DNA from: SLHU01 sp009929975
GTDB taxonomy: Bacteria > Bacillota > Clostridia > Saccharofermentanales > UBA5734
NCBI GenBank assembly: GCA_040776905.1
Contig: JAXGZQ010000002.1
Span: 372,001-436,000, forward strand
DNA: 64,000 bases
Direction of reading: 5' to 3'
Below the pieces are notes generated by a model that was given only the letters and a program-made list of their open reading frames with translations, searched no databases and was not told the origin of the DNA. This document shows positions 40,443 through 48,999 of the stretch, piece by piece (the stretch's first letter is position 1; every line of letters begins with the position of its first letter). A program made the position numbers and the translations under genes.

Positions 40443-40471
40443 TTGCATTCTGCTGGATGTTCTGTTATAAT
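40443..40471 (+). promoter_or_regulatory. rplS promoter
   Basis: TTGCAT (40443-40448), 17 bases, then TATAAT (40466-40471) with a TGT extension. The predicted start near 40478 leaves a 66-base leader. Confidence 0.75.
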
Positions 40472-40543
40472 TCTGCTGTTAATTACGGATGGTCCGCTGC
40501 CGGTTGCGTGCATGAACATCCTTGGTGAAGGGAGGAACGCAAT

Positions 40544-40897
40544 ATGGATCTGGTAAAAGCTGTTGAAGAAGCACAGCTGCGCAATAACTACACTGAAGTT
40601 GATATCGGAGATTTTGTCAGGGTTCACCTGAAAATCAAAGAAGGCAACCGTGAACGTGTCCAGGTTTTTGAAGGTACCGTTATCGCCCGGAAAGGCGGCG
40701 GTCTGACAGAAACCATTACGGTACGCCGTCTGTCTTATGGTGTTGGTGTTGAGCGCATTCTGCCGGTACATTCACCGAAAATCGACCGCATCGAGATTGT
40801 CCGCAAAGGACTTGTGCGCAGAGCCAAACTGTATTATCTGCGAGATCGCGTCGGTAAGTCGGCCAAAGTCAAGGAAAAACTGGCTGCCCGCAAGTAA
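40544..40897 (+). CDS. rplS: 50S ribosomal protein L19
   Basis: A 117-residue L19 that lies at the subunit interface. Core sequences: FVRVHLKIKEGNRERVQVFEGTVI, GGGLTETITVRRLSYGVGVER and SPKIDRIEIVRKG. GGGAGG is 8 bases before the ATG. It has its own promoter and terminator. Confidence 0.97.
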   Translation: MDLVKAVEEAQLRNNYTEVDIGDFVRVHLKIKEGNRERVQVFEGTVIARKGGGLTETITVRRLSYGVGVERILPVHSPKIDRIEIVRKGLVRRAKLYYLRDRVGKSAKVKEKLAARK

Positions 40898-40903
40898 GAA
40901 GAA

Positions 40904-40933
40904 AAAAGAGGCCGTTACGGCCTCTTTTACTTT
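40904..40933 (+). terminator. rplS terminator
   Basis: AAAAGAGGCCG pairs with CGGCCTCTTTT around TTA, followed by ACTTT. It lies 21 bases before the rbgA ATG, which therefore relies on read-through or a weak promoter. Confidence 0.85.
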
Positions 40934-40953
40934 ATCAGGCGAATTGAGGATTT

Positions 40954-41826
40954 ATGGACATCAACTGGTATCCGGGCCATATGGCGAAAACCATCCGGGA
41001 AATGAAGTCGTATATTCAGCAGGTTGACATCGTGGTGGAAATCTGTGATGCTCGCCTGCCGCAAGCCAGCCGTAATCCGGAACTGGCACGGCTTGTCGGC
41101 GGCCGGCCGCTGCTTCTGGTCCTGAATAAGGCGGATCTGGCCGACCCGTCGGTGACCGATCGCTGGATCCAATGGTTCCGTCAGAAAAAGATCATCGCGA
41201 TGGCGATGGACAGCACGGCGAAAGGGCAAGTCAAACGTCTGCAGAAGCAGATGCTTGACATGAACCGCGAACAGACAGAACGGGCCAGGGCCCGCGGCCG
41301 TCTCATCCGTCCGACACGGCTGCTGGTCGCCGGAATCCCCAATACAGGTAAATCAACGCTGATCAATTCGCTCTGCGGCAAAAAAATGGCCAAAACAGCC
41401 GATCAGCCGGGCGTGACACGCAAGATCACCTGGATCCGGGCCGGACAACAGCTGGAAATGCTCGATTCACCCGGTATTCTCTGGCCTGATCTCGGCAGCC
41501 GCCGTCATCAGCTTCTGCTGGCTGCGTCGGGTGCTATCCGGGATCAGCTGATTCCGACCGACCAGGTCGCGGCGGAAATGATCTCACTGCTGCTGGAACG
41601 GTATCCATCCGATATGCAGACACGCTACCAGCTCGATGCTGATGTCACATCAGCGGCTGATCAGACTGAGGCCGTGCAATACGCGCGGTTGGAACAGGCT
41701 GCCCGCCAGCGTGGCTGTCTGCTGCCGGGCGGGGCTGCTGATCTGGATCGTTTTGCCGGCCTGTTTCTCGATGATCTGCGATCCGGTCGGATCGGGCGGA
41801 TCAGTTTTGAGCAGCCGCTCATCTGA
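40954..41826 (+). CDS. rbgA: Ribosome biogenesis GTPase RbgA (YlqF)
   Basis: A 290-residue circularly permuted GTPase needed for late 50S assembly. Permuted order: G4 NKADL near residue 59, then G1 GIPNTGKSTLIN near 129, then G3 DSPGI near 172. The N-terminus WYPGHMAKTIREM is the family signature. A C-terminal RNA-binding domain follows. GAGG precedes the ATG. Confidence 0.95.
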   Translation: MDINWYPGHMAKTIREMKSYIQQVDIVVEICDARLPQASRNPELARLVGGRPLLLVLNKADLADPSVTDRWIQWFRQKKIIAMAMDSTAKGQVKRLQKQMLDMNREQTERARARGRLIRPTRLLVAGIPNTGKSTLINSLCGKKMAKTADQPGVTRKITWIRAGQQLEMLDSPGILWPDLGSRRHQLLLAASGAIRDQLIPTDQVAAEMISLLLERYPSDMQTRYQLDADVTSAADQTEAVQYARLEQAARQRGCLLPGGAADLDRFAGLFLDDLRSGRIGRISFEQPLI

Positions 41827-41828
41827 AG

Positions 41829-41857
41829 TCGACGAAACGAGTCTGATCATGTATAAT
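41829..41857 (+). promoter_or_regulatory. rnhB promoter
   Basis: TCGACG (41829-41834), 17 bases, then TATAAT (41852-41857). The predicted start is near 41864, giving a leader of about 94 bases. Confidence 0.6.
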
Positions 41858-41957
41858 TTACACGACTGTTGCCTGAAACAGACTTTTAACCGAATGAACG
41901 GATGATGAATCGTGTCATACGTTCGCCAGCACCATGACGACAGGCGAGTGGCAGAGT

Positions 41958-42638
41958 ATGAGCAGACGGGATGAATTGAATCGAATCCGATATGAGCAGA
42001 TGCAAAAGCACGAGCTGCTTGCCCGGGCGCGCGGTTATACCGTAATTGCCGGGATTGACGAGGCCGGACGCGGCCCTCTGGCCGGACCGGTTGTCGCGGC
42101 GGCCTGCATTCTCGATCATGATCATCCGATCTATGGTCTGAACGATTCCAAGAAATTGACACCGGCCAGCCGGAACCGTCTGTTTCAGCAGCTGCAGACG
42201 GATTCCGTCGCCTTTGCGATCGGTATCGTTGACGCGGCGGCCATTGATCAGCTGAATATTCTCCAGGCGACCTGCCAGGCGATGAAAGAGGCCATTGCCG
42301 GCCTCAAAGTCGTCCCGCAGCTCGTTCTGATCGATGCCGTTGAACTGCAGGGCCTGGACATGCCATCCTGGTCCATCGTTCGCGGAGACGGGGTTTCTAA
42401 TTCAATCGCGGCGGCTTCCATTCTGGCGAAGGTGACCCGTGACCAGATGATGGAGGCGTTTCACCAGCAATATCCGGACTATGGCTTTGACCGGCACAAG
42501 GGCTATGGAACTGAAGCCCATTATCAGGCTTTGTTCAAATACGGTCCCTGTCCCATTCACCGGCGCACATTTCTCCATTCCGTGTCTGATCAGCTGATCA
42601 GCTCGGGGCATGTCGACCCGGCGTATTTTAATGAGTGA
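41958..42638 (+). CDS. rnhB: Ribonuclease HII
   Basis: A 226-residue RNase H that removes single ribonucleotides from DNA. The catalytic motif GIDEAGRGPLAGPV gives D and E; later acids are in LIDAVELQG and the C-terminal KGYGTEAHY block is present. The start at 41958 (MSRRDELNRIRYEQM) is preferred; an in-frame ATG at 41934 is also possible and neither has a strong ribosome site. It overlaps yraN by 8 bases. The window thus has both RNase H types. Confidence 0.93.
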   Translation: MSRRDELNRIRYEQMQKHELLARARGYTVIAGIDEAGRGPLAGPVVAAACILDHDHPIYGLNDSKKLTPASRNRLFQQLQTDSVAFAIGIVDAAAIDQLNILQATCQAMKEAIAGLKVVPQLVLIDAVELQGLDMPSWSIVRGDGVSNSIAAASILAKVTRDQMMEAFHQQYPDYGFDRHKGYGTEAHYQALFKYGPCPIHRRTFLHSVSDQLISSGHVDPAYFNE

Positions 42639-43002
42639 AACAGAGGCCCAGCGGCGCGGCCGTCTGGCAGAAACCGCGGCGGCACAGGATCTGGCCGCCA
42701 GAGGCTACCAGATCATCGAACGGAATGCCCGCATCCTGCCCTATGGTGAAATCGATTTGATTGCCGGCCGTGACAACCGGCTGCTTTTTACTGAAGTCAA
42801 AGCCCGCCGGTCAAACGATTACGGTGGAGGCGCGGCGGCGATCACGGCAGCGAAAATCGGCCGGATGCGCCGAACCGCGCAGGCCTGGTTGAAAGCCCAT
42901 CATAAGATGAATAAAGAAATATACTTTCTTGCAGCGATTGTCCGCTTGAATCAGCAGGGAGAGCCTGAACAAATTGATTATGAGCCGATTGATTGGTTTT
43001 AA
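42631..43002 (+). CDS. yraN: YraN family (UPF0102) nuclease-like protein
   Basis: About 123 residues with a restriction-endonuclease-like fold: RGRLAETAAAQDL, then GEIDLIA (D) and FTEVKAR (ExK). Function is unproven. The gene overlaps rnhB in the ATGAGTGA arrangement. An in-frame ATG at 42610, adding 7 residues, is an alternative start. The rbgA-rnhB-yraN order is conserved. Confidence 0.88.
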   Translation: MSETEAQRRGRLAETAAAQDLAARGYQIIERNARILPYGEIDLIAGRDNRLLFTEVKARRSNDYGGGAAAITAAKIGRMRRTAQAWLKAHHKMNKEIYFLAAIVRLNQQGEPEQIDYEPIDWF

Positions 43003-43028
43003 ACATATCAAATTATGCAATATCTGTA

Positions 43029-43057
43029 TTGATAACTCTCATTTCATCCGATATAAT
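43029..43057 (+). promoter_or_regulatory. Promoter of the aminotransferase gene
   Basis: TTGATA (43029-43034), 17 bases, then TATAAT (43052-43057). The predicted start near 43064 gives a 54-base leader. Confidence 0.75.
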
Positions 43058-43117
43058 AATCAAAATGGCGGTCAAGCTTACCGCTGTATACCAGACGATG
43101 AATGGGAGGATTCTCAA

Positions 43118-44410
43118 ATGCCTTCATATCTGAATATGAGCGCAAGTGAACGCGAGCAGGAATTGCGGCGGCTTGAAACCATGTACGGGAAGCTGAAACA
43201 GACGCCGCGGTCTTTGAATATGACCAGGGGAAAGCCGTGTGCAGAGCAGCTGGATTTATCGGTCGGACTGTTATCCGCACATGATCATGAGCAGGACTGG
43301 ATCGCGTCCGACGGAACCGACTGCCGTAATTACGGTGGCCTCGACGGTTTGCCGGAAGCTAAACAGCTTTTTTCAGATCTTCTGGGATTTCGTGCAGATC
43401 AGATCATGGTTCTGGGAAATTCCAGCCTGAATATCATGTACGACCTGATGATCCGTGCCATGCTGTTTCCGCTGCCGGGCGCGACCGAAGCATGGGCTGC
43501 CTGTACAACCCGTAAATTCATCTGCCCGGTGCCGGGCTATGACCGTCATTTCGCGATTACAGAGCAGTTGGGGTTCGAGATGCTTCCGGTTGGGATGAAT
43601 GAAGACGGCCCGGATATGGATCAAGTCGAAGCCCTTGTCGCAGCTGATCCCGATATCAAGGGAATCTGGCTGGTTCCGGTCTACAGCAATCCACAGGGAT
43701 ATACTTGTTCGGATGCCACCAGCCGCCGACTGGCCGGGATGCGGACCGCCGCGCCGGATTTTCGGATATTCTGGGATAATGCCTATTTTACCCATCATCT
43801 GGATTTTGATCATCCGGCGACCGTACCGGATATTCTCGAGCTGTGCGCCCGGGCGGGTGTACCGGATCGTGTGTTTGCCGTCGCCTCGACCTCCAAAGTG
43901 ACCTGGGCCGGAGCCGGGATCGCCTGTCTGGCGGCCAGTCCGGCGAATCTGGACTATATCCGGCGGGAACTGACGATTCAAACGATCGGTCATGACAAGA
44001 TGAATCAGCTGCGGCAGGTTCGTTTTCTGCGCGATGCCGAACATGTCGATCAGCTGATGCGCCGGCATGCCGATATCCTGCGGCCGAAATTCGAGCTGGC
44101 TGACAGGATCATGGAAGAAGAACTGCATGATCTGGACATCTGCCGCTGGACCAGGCCTTCCGGTGGATACTTCATCAGTCTGGAGGTGTTTCCCGGAACG
44201 GCCAGACAGGTGGTCAGTCTGGCGAAAGGCTGCGGAGTCGCGCTGACACCGGCGGGCAGTACCTGGCCGAACGGAGTAGATCCGCATGACAGCAGCATCC
44301 GGCTGGCTCCGTCATTTCCACCGCTCGACGAACTGGAACAGGCGATGCAGGTTCTGACTGTCTGTATCCGGCTGGCCGCTTTACGCCATCTGACCGATCG
44401 CGTATCATGA
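43118..44410 (+). CDS. Aspartate aminotransferase, class Ic (MocR-like aminotransferase domain)
   Basis: A 430-residue PLP enzyme of the family annotated as Aminotran_MocR, whose studied members are aspartate aminotransferases despite lacking the MocR DNA-binding domain. Features: NMTRGKPCAEQLDLS near residue 30, RNYGGLDGLPEAK, GNSSLNIMYD, CPVPGYDRHF, VPVYSNPQGY, FWDNAYFTHHL and the lysine in ASTSKVTWAGAG. The ATG at 43118 follows GGGAGG by 7 bases; the frame is open further upstream without a good ribosome site. purB follows after 32 bases; aspartate is the amino donor in purine synthesis before PurB. Confidence 0.9.
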   Translation: MPSYLNMSASEREQELRRLETMYGKLKQTPRSLNMTRGKPCAEQLDLSVGLLSAHDHEQDWIASDGTDCRNYGGLDGLPEAKQLFSDLLGFRADQIMVLGNSSLNIMYDLMIRAMLFPLPGATEAWAACTTRKFICPVPGYDRHFAITEQLGFEMLPVGMNEDGPDMDQVEALVAADPDIKGIWLVPVYSNPQGYTCSDATSRRLAGMRTAAPDFRIFWDNAYFTHHLDFDHPATVPDILELCARAGVPDRVFAVASTSKVTWAGAGIACLAASPANLDYIRRELTIQTIGHDKMNQLRQVRFLRDAEHVDQLMRRHADILRPKFELADRIMEEELHDLDICRWTRPSGGYFISLEVFPGTARQVVSLAKGCGVALTPAGSTWPNGVDPHDSSIRLAPSFPPLDELEQAMQVLTVCIRLAALRHLTDRVS

Positions 44411-44442
44411 CAATCAACAACAAGTGATCACGAGGTGCCGTC

Positions 44443-45867
44443 ATGCATGACCGATATGAAAGCCCGTTGAACAGCCGTTATGCCAGTGATGCCATGCAGT
44501 TTCTGTTTTCACCTGACCGGAAATTCCGTACCTGGCGACAGCTGTGGATCGCATTGGCTGAAAGTGAAAAAGAGCTGGGCCTGCCGATTACGCAGGCACA
44601 GATCGATGAGATGAAAGCGTCTGCGGACGATATCAATTACGAGGACGCCAGGGAAGCAGAGGCCAGGGTCCGCCATGATGTCATGTCCCATGTTCATGCG
44701 TTTGGCCTGCAGTGTCCCTCGGCCAGGGGAATTATCCATCTCGGCGCGACCTCGTGTTATGTCGGTGACAATACCGATCTGATCCTGATGGCGGAAGGTC
44801 TGCGTCTCCTGCGCCGCCGGATTGTAGCGGTCGTCCGTGCCTTATCAGATTTTGCCAGTACCTACCGCTCACTTCCGACCCTTGGATTCACCCATTTTCA
44901 GCCGGCGCAGCCTGTCACGGTCGGGAAACGCGCCACGCTGTGGATTTACGATCTGCTGGAAGATCTTCAGGATCTTGATCATGTCCTCGCCAGTCTCAAA
45001 TTTCTCGGCAGTAAAGGGACAACCGGTACGCAGGCCAGTTTTCTCAGCCTGTTTGACGGAGATCATGACAAAGTCCGCCAGCTGGATCAGAAAATCGCGG
45101 CACGAATGGGGTTTTCCGAGGTTGTTCCGGTCAGCGGACAGACGTATACCCGCAAGACAGACAGCCGTGTGTTGAACGTTCTTTCCGGGATCGCGCAGAG
45201 CGCTCATAAATTCAGCAATGACATCCGGCTGCTGCAGCATCTGAAAGAAATCGAGGAACCTTTTGAAAAAGACCAGATCGGTTCATCAGCGATGGCTTAC
45301 AAACGCAACCCGATGCGCAGTGAGCGGATGGCGTCTTTGGCCCGGTATATCATGACGGACGCGTTGAATCCGGTTCTGACTGCCGCGAATCAGTGGTTTG
45401 AACGGACACTTGATGATTCAGCCAACAAACGCATTTCTGTACCGGAAGCCTTTCTGGCCGCTGATGCCGTTCTCATGCTCTATCAGAATATCAGTCGTGG
45501 TCTGGTCGTCTATCCAAAGGTGATTGAAGCGCATCTGCAGGCCGAACTGCCATTCATGGCGACTGAGAATATCCTGATGGAAGCGGTCCGCCGTGGCGGG
45601 GACCGGCAGGAACTGCATGAGAAGATCCGCCGGCACAGTGTGGCAGCCTCCAGGGAAGTTAAAGAGAACGGCCGGCCCAATGATCTGCTCCAGCGGATCG
45701 CCGCGGACCCGGCCTTCAACCTGAGTCAAGATCAGCTGAGCCAGCTGTTGGACAGTTCATTGTATATCGGCCGGGCACCTGAGCAGGTGGCAGAATTCCT
45801 CAATCAGTCAGTTGTCCCGCTGCTGGCCGCGGAACCTCCGCTGCCGGAAGAATCGCTCAAAGTCTGA
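44443..45867 (+). CDS. purB: Adenylosuccinate lyase
   Basis: A 474-residue lyase acting at two steps of purine synthesis (SAICAR to AICAR, adenylosuccinate to AMP). The signature SSAMAYKRNPMRSERM (about 282-297) includes the flexible-loop serine. GATSCYVGDNTDL and THFQPAQPVTVGKR are also present. The length matches the 470-480-residue group. GAGGTG precedes the ATG. It shares a transcript with the aminotransferase and ends at a terminator. Confidence 0.96.
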   Translation: MHDRYESPLNSRYASDAMQFLFSPDRKFRTWRQLWIALAESEKELGLPITQAQIDEMKASADDINYEDAREAEARVRHDVMSHVHAFGLQCPSARGIIHLGATSCYVGDNTDLILMAEGLRLLRRRIVAVVRALSDFASTYRSLPTLGFTHFQPAQPVTVGKRATLWIYDLLEDLQDLDHVLASLKFLGSKGTTGTQASFLSLFDGDHDKVRQLDQKIAARMGFSEVVPVSGQTYTRKTDSRVLNVLSGIAQSAHKFSNDIRLLQHLKEIEEPFEKDQIGSSAMAYKRNPMRSERMASLARYIMTDALNPVLTAANQWFERTLDDSANKRISVPEAFLAADAVLMLYQNISRGLVVYPKVIEAHLQAELPFMATENILMEAVRRGGDRQELHEKIRRHSVAASREVKENGRPNDLLQRIAADPAFNLSQDQLSQLLDSSLYIGRAPEQVAEFLNQSVVPLLAAEPPLPEESLKV

Positions 45868-45871
45868 ATCA

Positions 45872-45899
45872 GAGCACCGGCCGGTCCGGTGCTTTTTTC
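45872..45899 (+). terminator. purB terminator
   Basis: GCACCGG pairs with CCGGTGC around a 5-base loop, followed by TTTTTT. Confidence 0.9.
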
Positions 45900-45914
45900 A
45901 TCACTGAAAGCGAA

Positions 45915-45942
45915 GGAACAAACTTTTCCGCCGTGCGTCTAA
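45915..45942 (+). promoter_or_regulatory. ECF-sigma-type promoter of the propeller lipoprotein gene
   Basis: GGAAC (45915-45919), 16 bases, then CGTCTAA (45936-45942). This matches the GAAC-N16-CGTC plan of ECF (envelope stress) sigma factors. No sigma-A promoter is visible in the same interval. The ECF factor itself is not in the window. Confidence 0.55.
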
Positions 45943-45999
45943 CAGGCATGTGGAGTCCCGACGGTTGTCGGACGCATCCCGGTTGAGGAGGTTATGACC

Positions 46000-48093
46000 A
46001 TGAGAAAGCTATCACTCATTCTATTGGTCCTGTCATTGCTGCTGACCCTGATGTCCGGATGTTCGGCAGAGCCCGGCACTGCGTCATTCAAAGACCAGAA
46101 TCTGATGTTTGCCAATGATTACCGGTCGCTGCTCAAATTAATCGGAGAGCAAAAAGCCGATGGAAGGCAATATGACATCCAGATGACAGGAGAAGCCGGT
46201 GCGGCGGCTGAAGACAGCGCTGATGGTGCCGGCAGCGGTGAAACGAATGACGCTGGCTACAGCCGGACCAATCTTCAGGTTGAAGGCGTGGATGAAGCCG
46301 ATATCATCAAGACTGACGGCCGCTATATCTATTTGATCAATAATGGACGTCTGACGATCGTTGACGCGGCGAATCCAGCTGATTTGCGTATGGCCAGTGA
46401 ACTGACCTGGACATCGTATGAAACCATGGCATCTGGCAGCCGCGGGGAATCACCGCAGGAACTGTTCATTGATTCGGAAAACCAGCGGCTGATTCTGCTG
46501 TTGTCCAGTTATGAGCAGGAGATCAGCGAAGTCGATGTATCGGATATGACCGGTGCAACCACAGCCCCCGGTACAGATGGCGGCGGAAGCGGATCGGATG
46601 GCATTGAGACGGCTGTTCCGGATACAGATGACGGCAGCGGTCCGCTTGATCTGCCGGCGCCGGATGTCATCTATGTCACACGTTATCGCGACTATGTCAC
46701 GTCCATCGTCTTTGATATCAGCCAGCCGGACGCGCCGGCGGAGGTGAGCCGCCTTTCCCAGGAAGGTTCGTATCTGACCTCGCGCCGTATCGGGTCATCG
46801 GTCTATGTTGTCAGCCAGACCGCAACCTATTGGATGATGGATATGGGCAGGACCGCAAGCACTGAGATGGATACACTTCCGGAAACCCGTGTGAATGACG
46901 GCGAATGGAAAACGGTACCGGTGGACAGTATCGGTGTGGTCCCGGGACGGAGCAGTGATTCACAGCTGACCATCAGCGCGTTCACAAGCGACGGGTCAAG
47001 CGGTGATCCGAAAGTGATCAGTCTGCTGGGCACCACCGGGCAGGTCTATACGTCATCAACCCATCTTTATGTCGCGGCCTGGCAGTGGAACGTGTCGGAT
47101 GATCCGGCAAGCCCGCCGGATGAATCCACTATGATGTACCGTTTCGCGCTCCGGCCGGGACAGGTTGAGGCAGCCGGCTCCGTTTCGGTTCCGGGATCCG
47201 TGCTCAATCAGTTTTCGATGGATGAGCATAACGGCTATTTACGTGTCGCGACTACGATGCAGTCGGCCTGGAACGAGAAGGGTGAATTTACCGGCAGCAG
47301 CCAGCTGCATGTCTATGACCAGGCGATGAAGCAGGTCGGATCCGTCAGCGGGATCGCCCCCGGTGAAATGATCAAATCAGCCCGTTTCATGGGTGATATG
47401 GCCTATCTGGTGACGTTCGAAACGGTGGATCCGCTGTTTGTGATTGATCTGAGCCAGCCACAAAATCCGACCATTCTCGGCGAGCTGAAGATCCCCGGCT
47501 ACAGCACCTATCTGCATCCTTACAATGACAGCATGCTGCTCGGATTTGGATATGATGTCGACGCGTCAGGCGATCGACTGACACATCTTGGCTTGAAAGT
47601 CAGCCTGTTTGACATCTCTGACGTCAGCCGACCAAGGGAGCACAGCACCATCACGCTTGGCGGCAGCGGTTCGTACAGTGAACTGCTCTATAACCATAAA
47701 AGTCTTCTGTTTGATCGTGAGCGCCGGATGATCGCGTTCCCTGTGTCCCTGATGCCGGAGTCCGGTGTGGATGATGGCCGTGAGATCGCTTATGTGCCGG
47801 ACTTCACCGGCCTGATGATTCTGACCGCAGACGCGAATGACAATTTGTCCGAAATGGGACGGATCAGTCATGGCTCCACCGATGATTTTTGGTATTATGA
47901 CCAGATACAGCGGGCGATCACCATTGGCGATACGCTTTATACCACATCCAGCCGGATGATCCAATCGCATCAGATGCCGGGATTTGCCGAGCTGGGACGA
48001 CTTGAATTGCCAGGTTATCAGAAACCGACGGACGACATGCCGGCAGAAGACGGGGCTGAGGCACCGGACGGGACGGTCAAGCCGCAGCAATGA
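46000..48093 (+). CDS. Secreted beta-propeller domain lipoprotein
   Basis: A 697-residue exported protein of the beta-propeller family first described as distantly WD40-like (PF09826 type). A lipoprotein signal peptide spans residues 1-21 with lipobox LMSGC (C22). A Ser/Gly/Asp/Glu-rich linker follows, then the conserved NLQVEGVDEADIIKTDGRYIYLINNG and propeller repeats to the C-terminus. An insertion of about 35 Gly/Asp/Thr-rich residues near 185-215 is low complexity. The ATG at 46000 is chosen because AGGAGG ends 8 bases upstream; the ATG at 45994 is too close. Function is unknown; the ECF-like promoter suggests an envelope role. It is monocistronic. Confidence 0.85.
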   Translation: MRKLSLILLVLSLLLTLMSGCSAEPGTASFKDQNLMFANDYRSLLKLIGEQKADGRQYDIQMTGEAGAAAEDSADGAGSGETNDAGYSRTNLQVEGVDEADIIKTDGRYIYLINNGRLTIVDAANPADLRMASELTWTSYETMASGSRGESPQELFIDSENQRLILLLSSYEQEISEVDVSDMTGATTAPGTDGGGSGSDGIETAVPDTDDGSGPLDLPAPDVIYVTRYRDYVTSIVFDISQPDAPAEVSRLSQEGSYLTSRRIGSSVYVVSQTATYWMMDMGRTASTEMDTLPETRVNDGEWKTVPVDSIGVVPGRSSDSQLTISAFTSDGSSGDPKVISLLGTTGQVYTSSTHLYVAAWQWNVSDDPASPPDESTMMYRFALRPGQVEAAGSVSVPGSVLNQFSMDEHNGYLRVATTMQSAWNEKGEFTGSSQLHVYDQAMKQVGSVSGIAPGEMIKSARFMGDMAYLVTFETVDPLFVIDLSQPQNPTILGELKIPGYSTYLHPYNDSMLLGFGYDVDASGDRLTHLGLKVSLFDISDVSRPREHSTITLGGSGSYSELLYNHKSLLFDRERRMIAFPVSLMPESGVDDGREIAYVPDFTGLMILTADANDNLSEMGRISHGSTDDFWYYDQIQRAITIGDTLYTTSSRMIQSHQMPGFAELGRLELPGYQKPTDDMPAEDGAEAPDGTVKPQQ

Positions 48094-48118
48094 CAGAGCA
48101 TCAGCCAACGTGATCCTC

Positions 48119-48145
48119 AAGCCGGTGCTCAGCGCCGGCTTTTTT
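48119..48145 (+). terminator. Terminator after the propeller gene
   Basis: AAGCCGG pairs with CCGGCTT with an inner GC/GC, followed by TTTTTT. Confidence 0.9.
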
Positions 48146-48157
48146 CATCTGATCCTT

Positions 48158-48186
48158 TTGATTCTAGGGCTTCTTCATGCTATGAT
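48158..48186 (+). promoter_or_regulatory. gntR promoter
   Basis: TTGATT (48158-48163), 17 bases, then TATGAT (48181-48186). The predicted start is near 48193. It probably also drives the downstream desulfurase and thiI. Confidence 0.65.
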
Positions 48187-48256
48187 GTGATGACGGGTTT
48201 ATCCCCGAATGACAGCCGAACGGACGGCTGGATCAAATGGCAGGCAGGTATCGAAT

Positions 48257-48997
48257 ATGAAACTGAATAAGCGCAGTTCTCAACCGCTTTATGCCCAGCT
48301 GAAAGACCTTTTGCAGGAGCGGATCGAATCAGGTTTTTATGGAGCAGGTGAACAGATCCCATCTGAACAGGTTCTCTGCAAGGAACTTGATCTGAGTCGC
48401 CCGACCGTCCGGCAGGCGATCGCCGAGCTGGTCAGTGAAGGCTATCTTGAGATTATCAAGGGCAAGGGAACCTTTGTCGCGGCTGAGCCCAGTAAAACCG
48501 AAATCAGGGGATTTTCTCCCTTTACCTTTTCGCTGCTCGCGGCACGCCAGCTGGAAGATTTCCAGAACCTGACGATTGAACGCGTTCAGGGAGATGCGGA
48601 AAAAGACCAGATCTTCGAGTTGAGTGAAGGTGCCGGACATCCCGGATACTGGTCGATCCGCTGGCAGATGGCGGGGGAGGACGGGACACTCGCGGTCTGC
48701 CATTCGCTGGTTCCGATCTATATGTTTCCTGAACTCGCGGCCGATCTGGAAGCGGAGCGCCGCATGATCGATATCACGGCTAACAAATACGCTTATCTCC
48801 CGCAAAAAGCCAGTGCCAGGCTGATGGTCAGAACAGCGACCCGCCAGGAGACCGAAACGCTGGAAATGGATCGCCTGTCTCAACTGCTGATCGTCCAGAG
48901 TAAATTGAAATCACGCAGCGGAAACTGCTGTGAATACGTTACATCCATGATGCGTTCAGACGCGGTCATTCTGGCGATGGACGCCGGAAGGAGCTGA
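48257..48997 (+). CDS. GntR-family (HutC/UTRA) transcriptional regulator
   Basis: A 246-residue regulator. The N-terminal winged helix (about 1-72; QPLYAQLKDLLQERIESG, PSEQVLCKELDLSRPTVRQAIAELVSEG and KGKGTFV) is followed by a UTRA-type ligand-binding domain (about 85-240). The ligand is unknown. The start at 48257 fits the usual short N-terminus and has GCAGGT upstream; an in-frame ATG at 48209 adds 16 residues. The stop overlaps the ribosome site region of the cysteine desulfurase, so it may be the operon's own regulator. Confidence 0.88.
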   Translation: MKLNKRSSQPLYAQLKDLLQERIESGFYGAGEQIPSEQVLCKELDLSRPTVRQAIAELVSEGYLEIIKGKGTFVAAEPSKTEIRGFSPFTFSLLAARQLEDFQNLTIERVQGDAEKDQIFELSEGAGHPGYWSIRWQMAGEDGTLAVCHSLVPIYMFPELAADLEAERRMIDITANKYAYLPQKASARLMVRTATRQETETLEMDRLSQLLIVQSKLKSRSGNCCEYVTSMMRSDAVILAMDAGRS

Positions 48998-48999
48998 CC

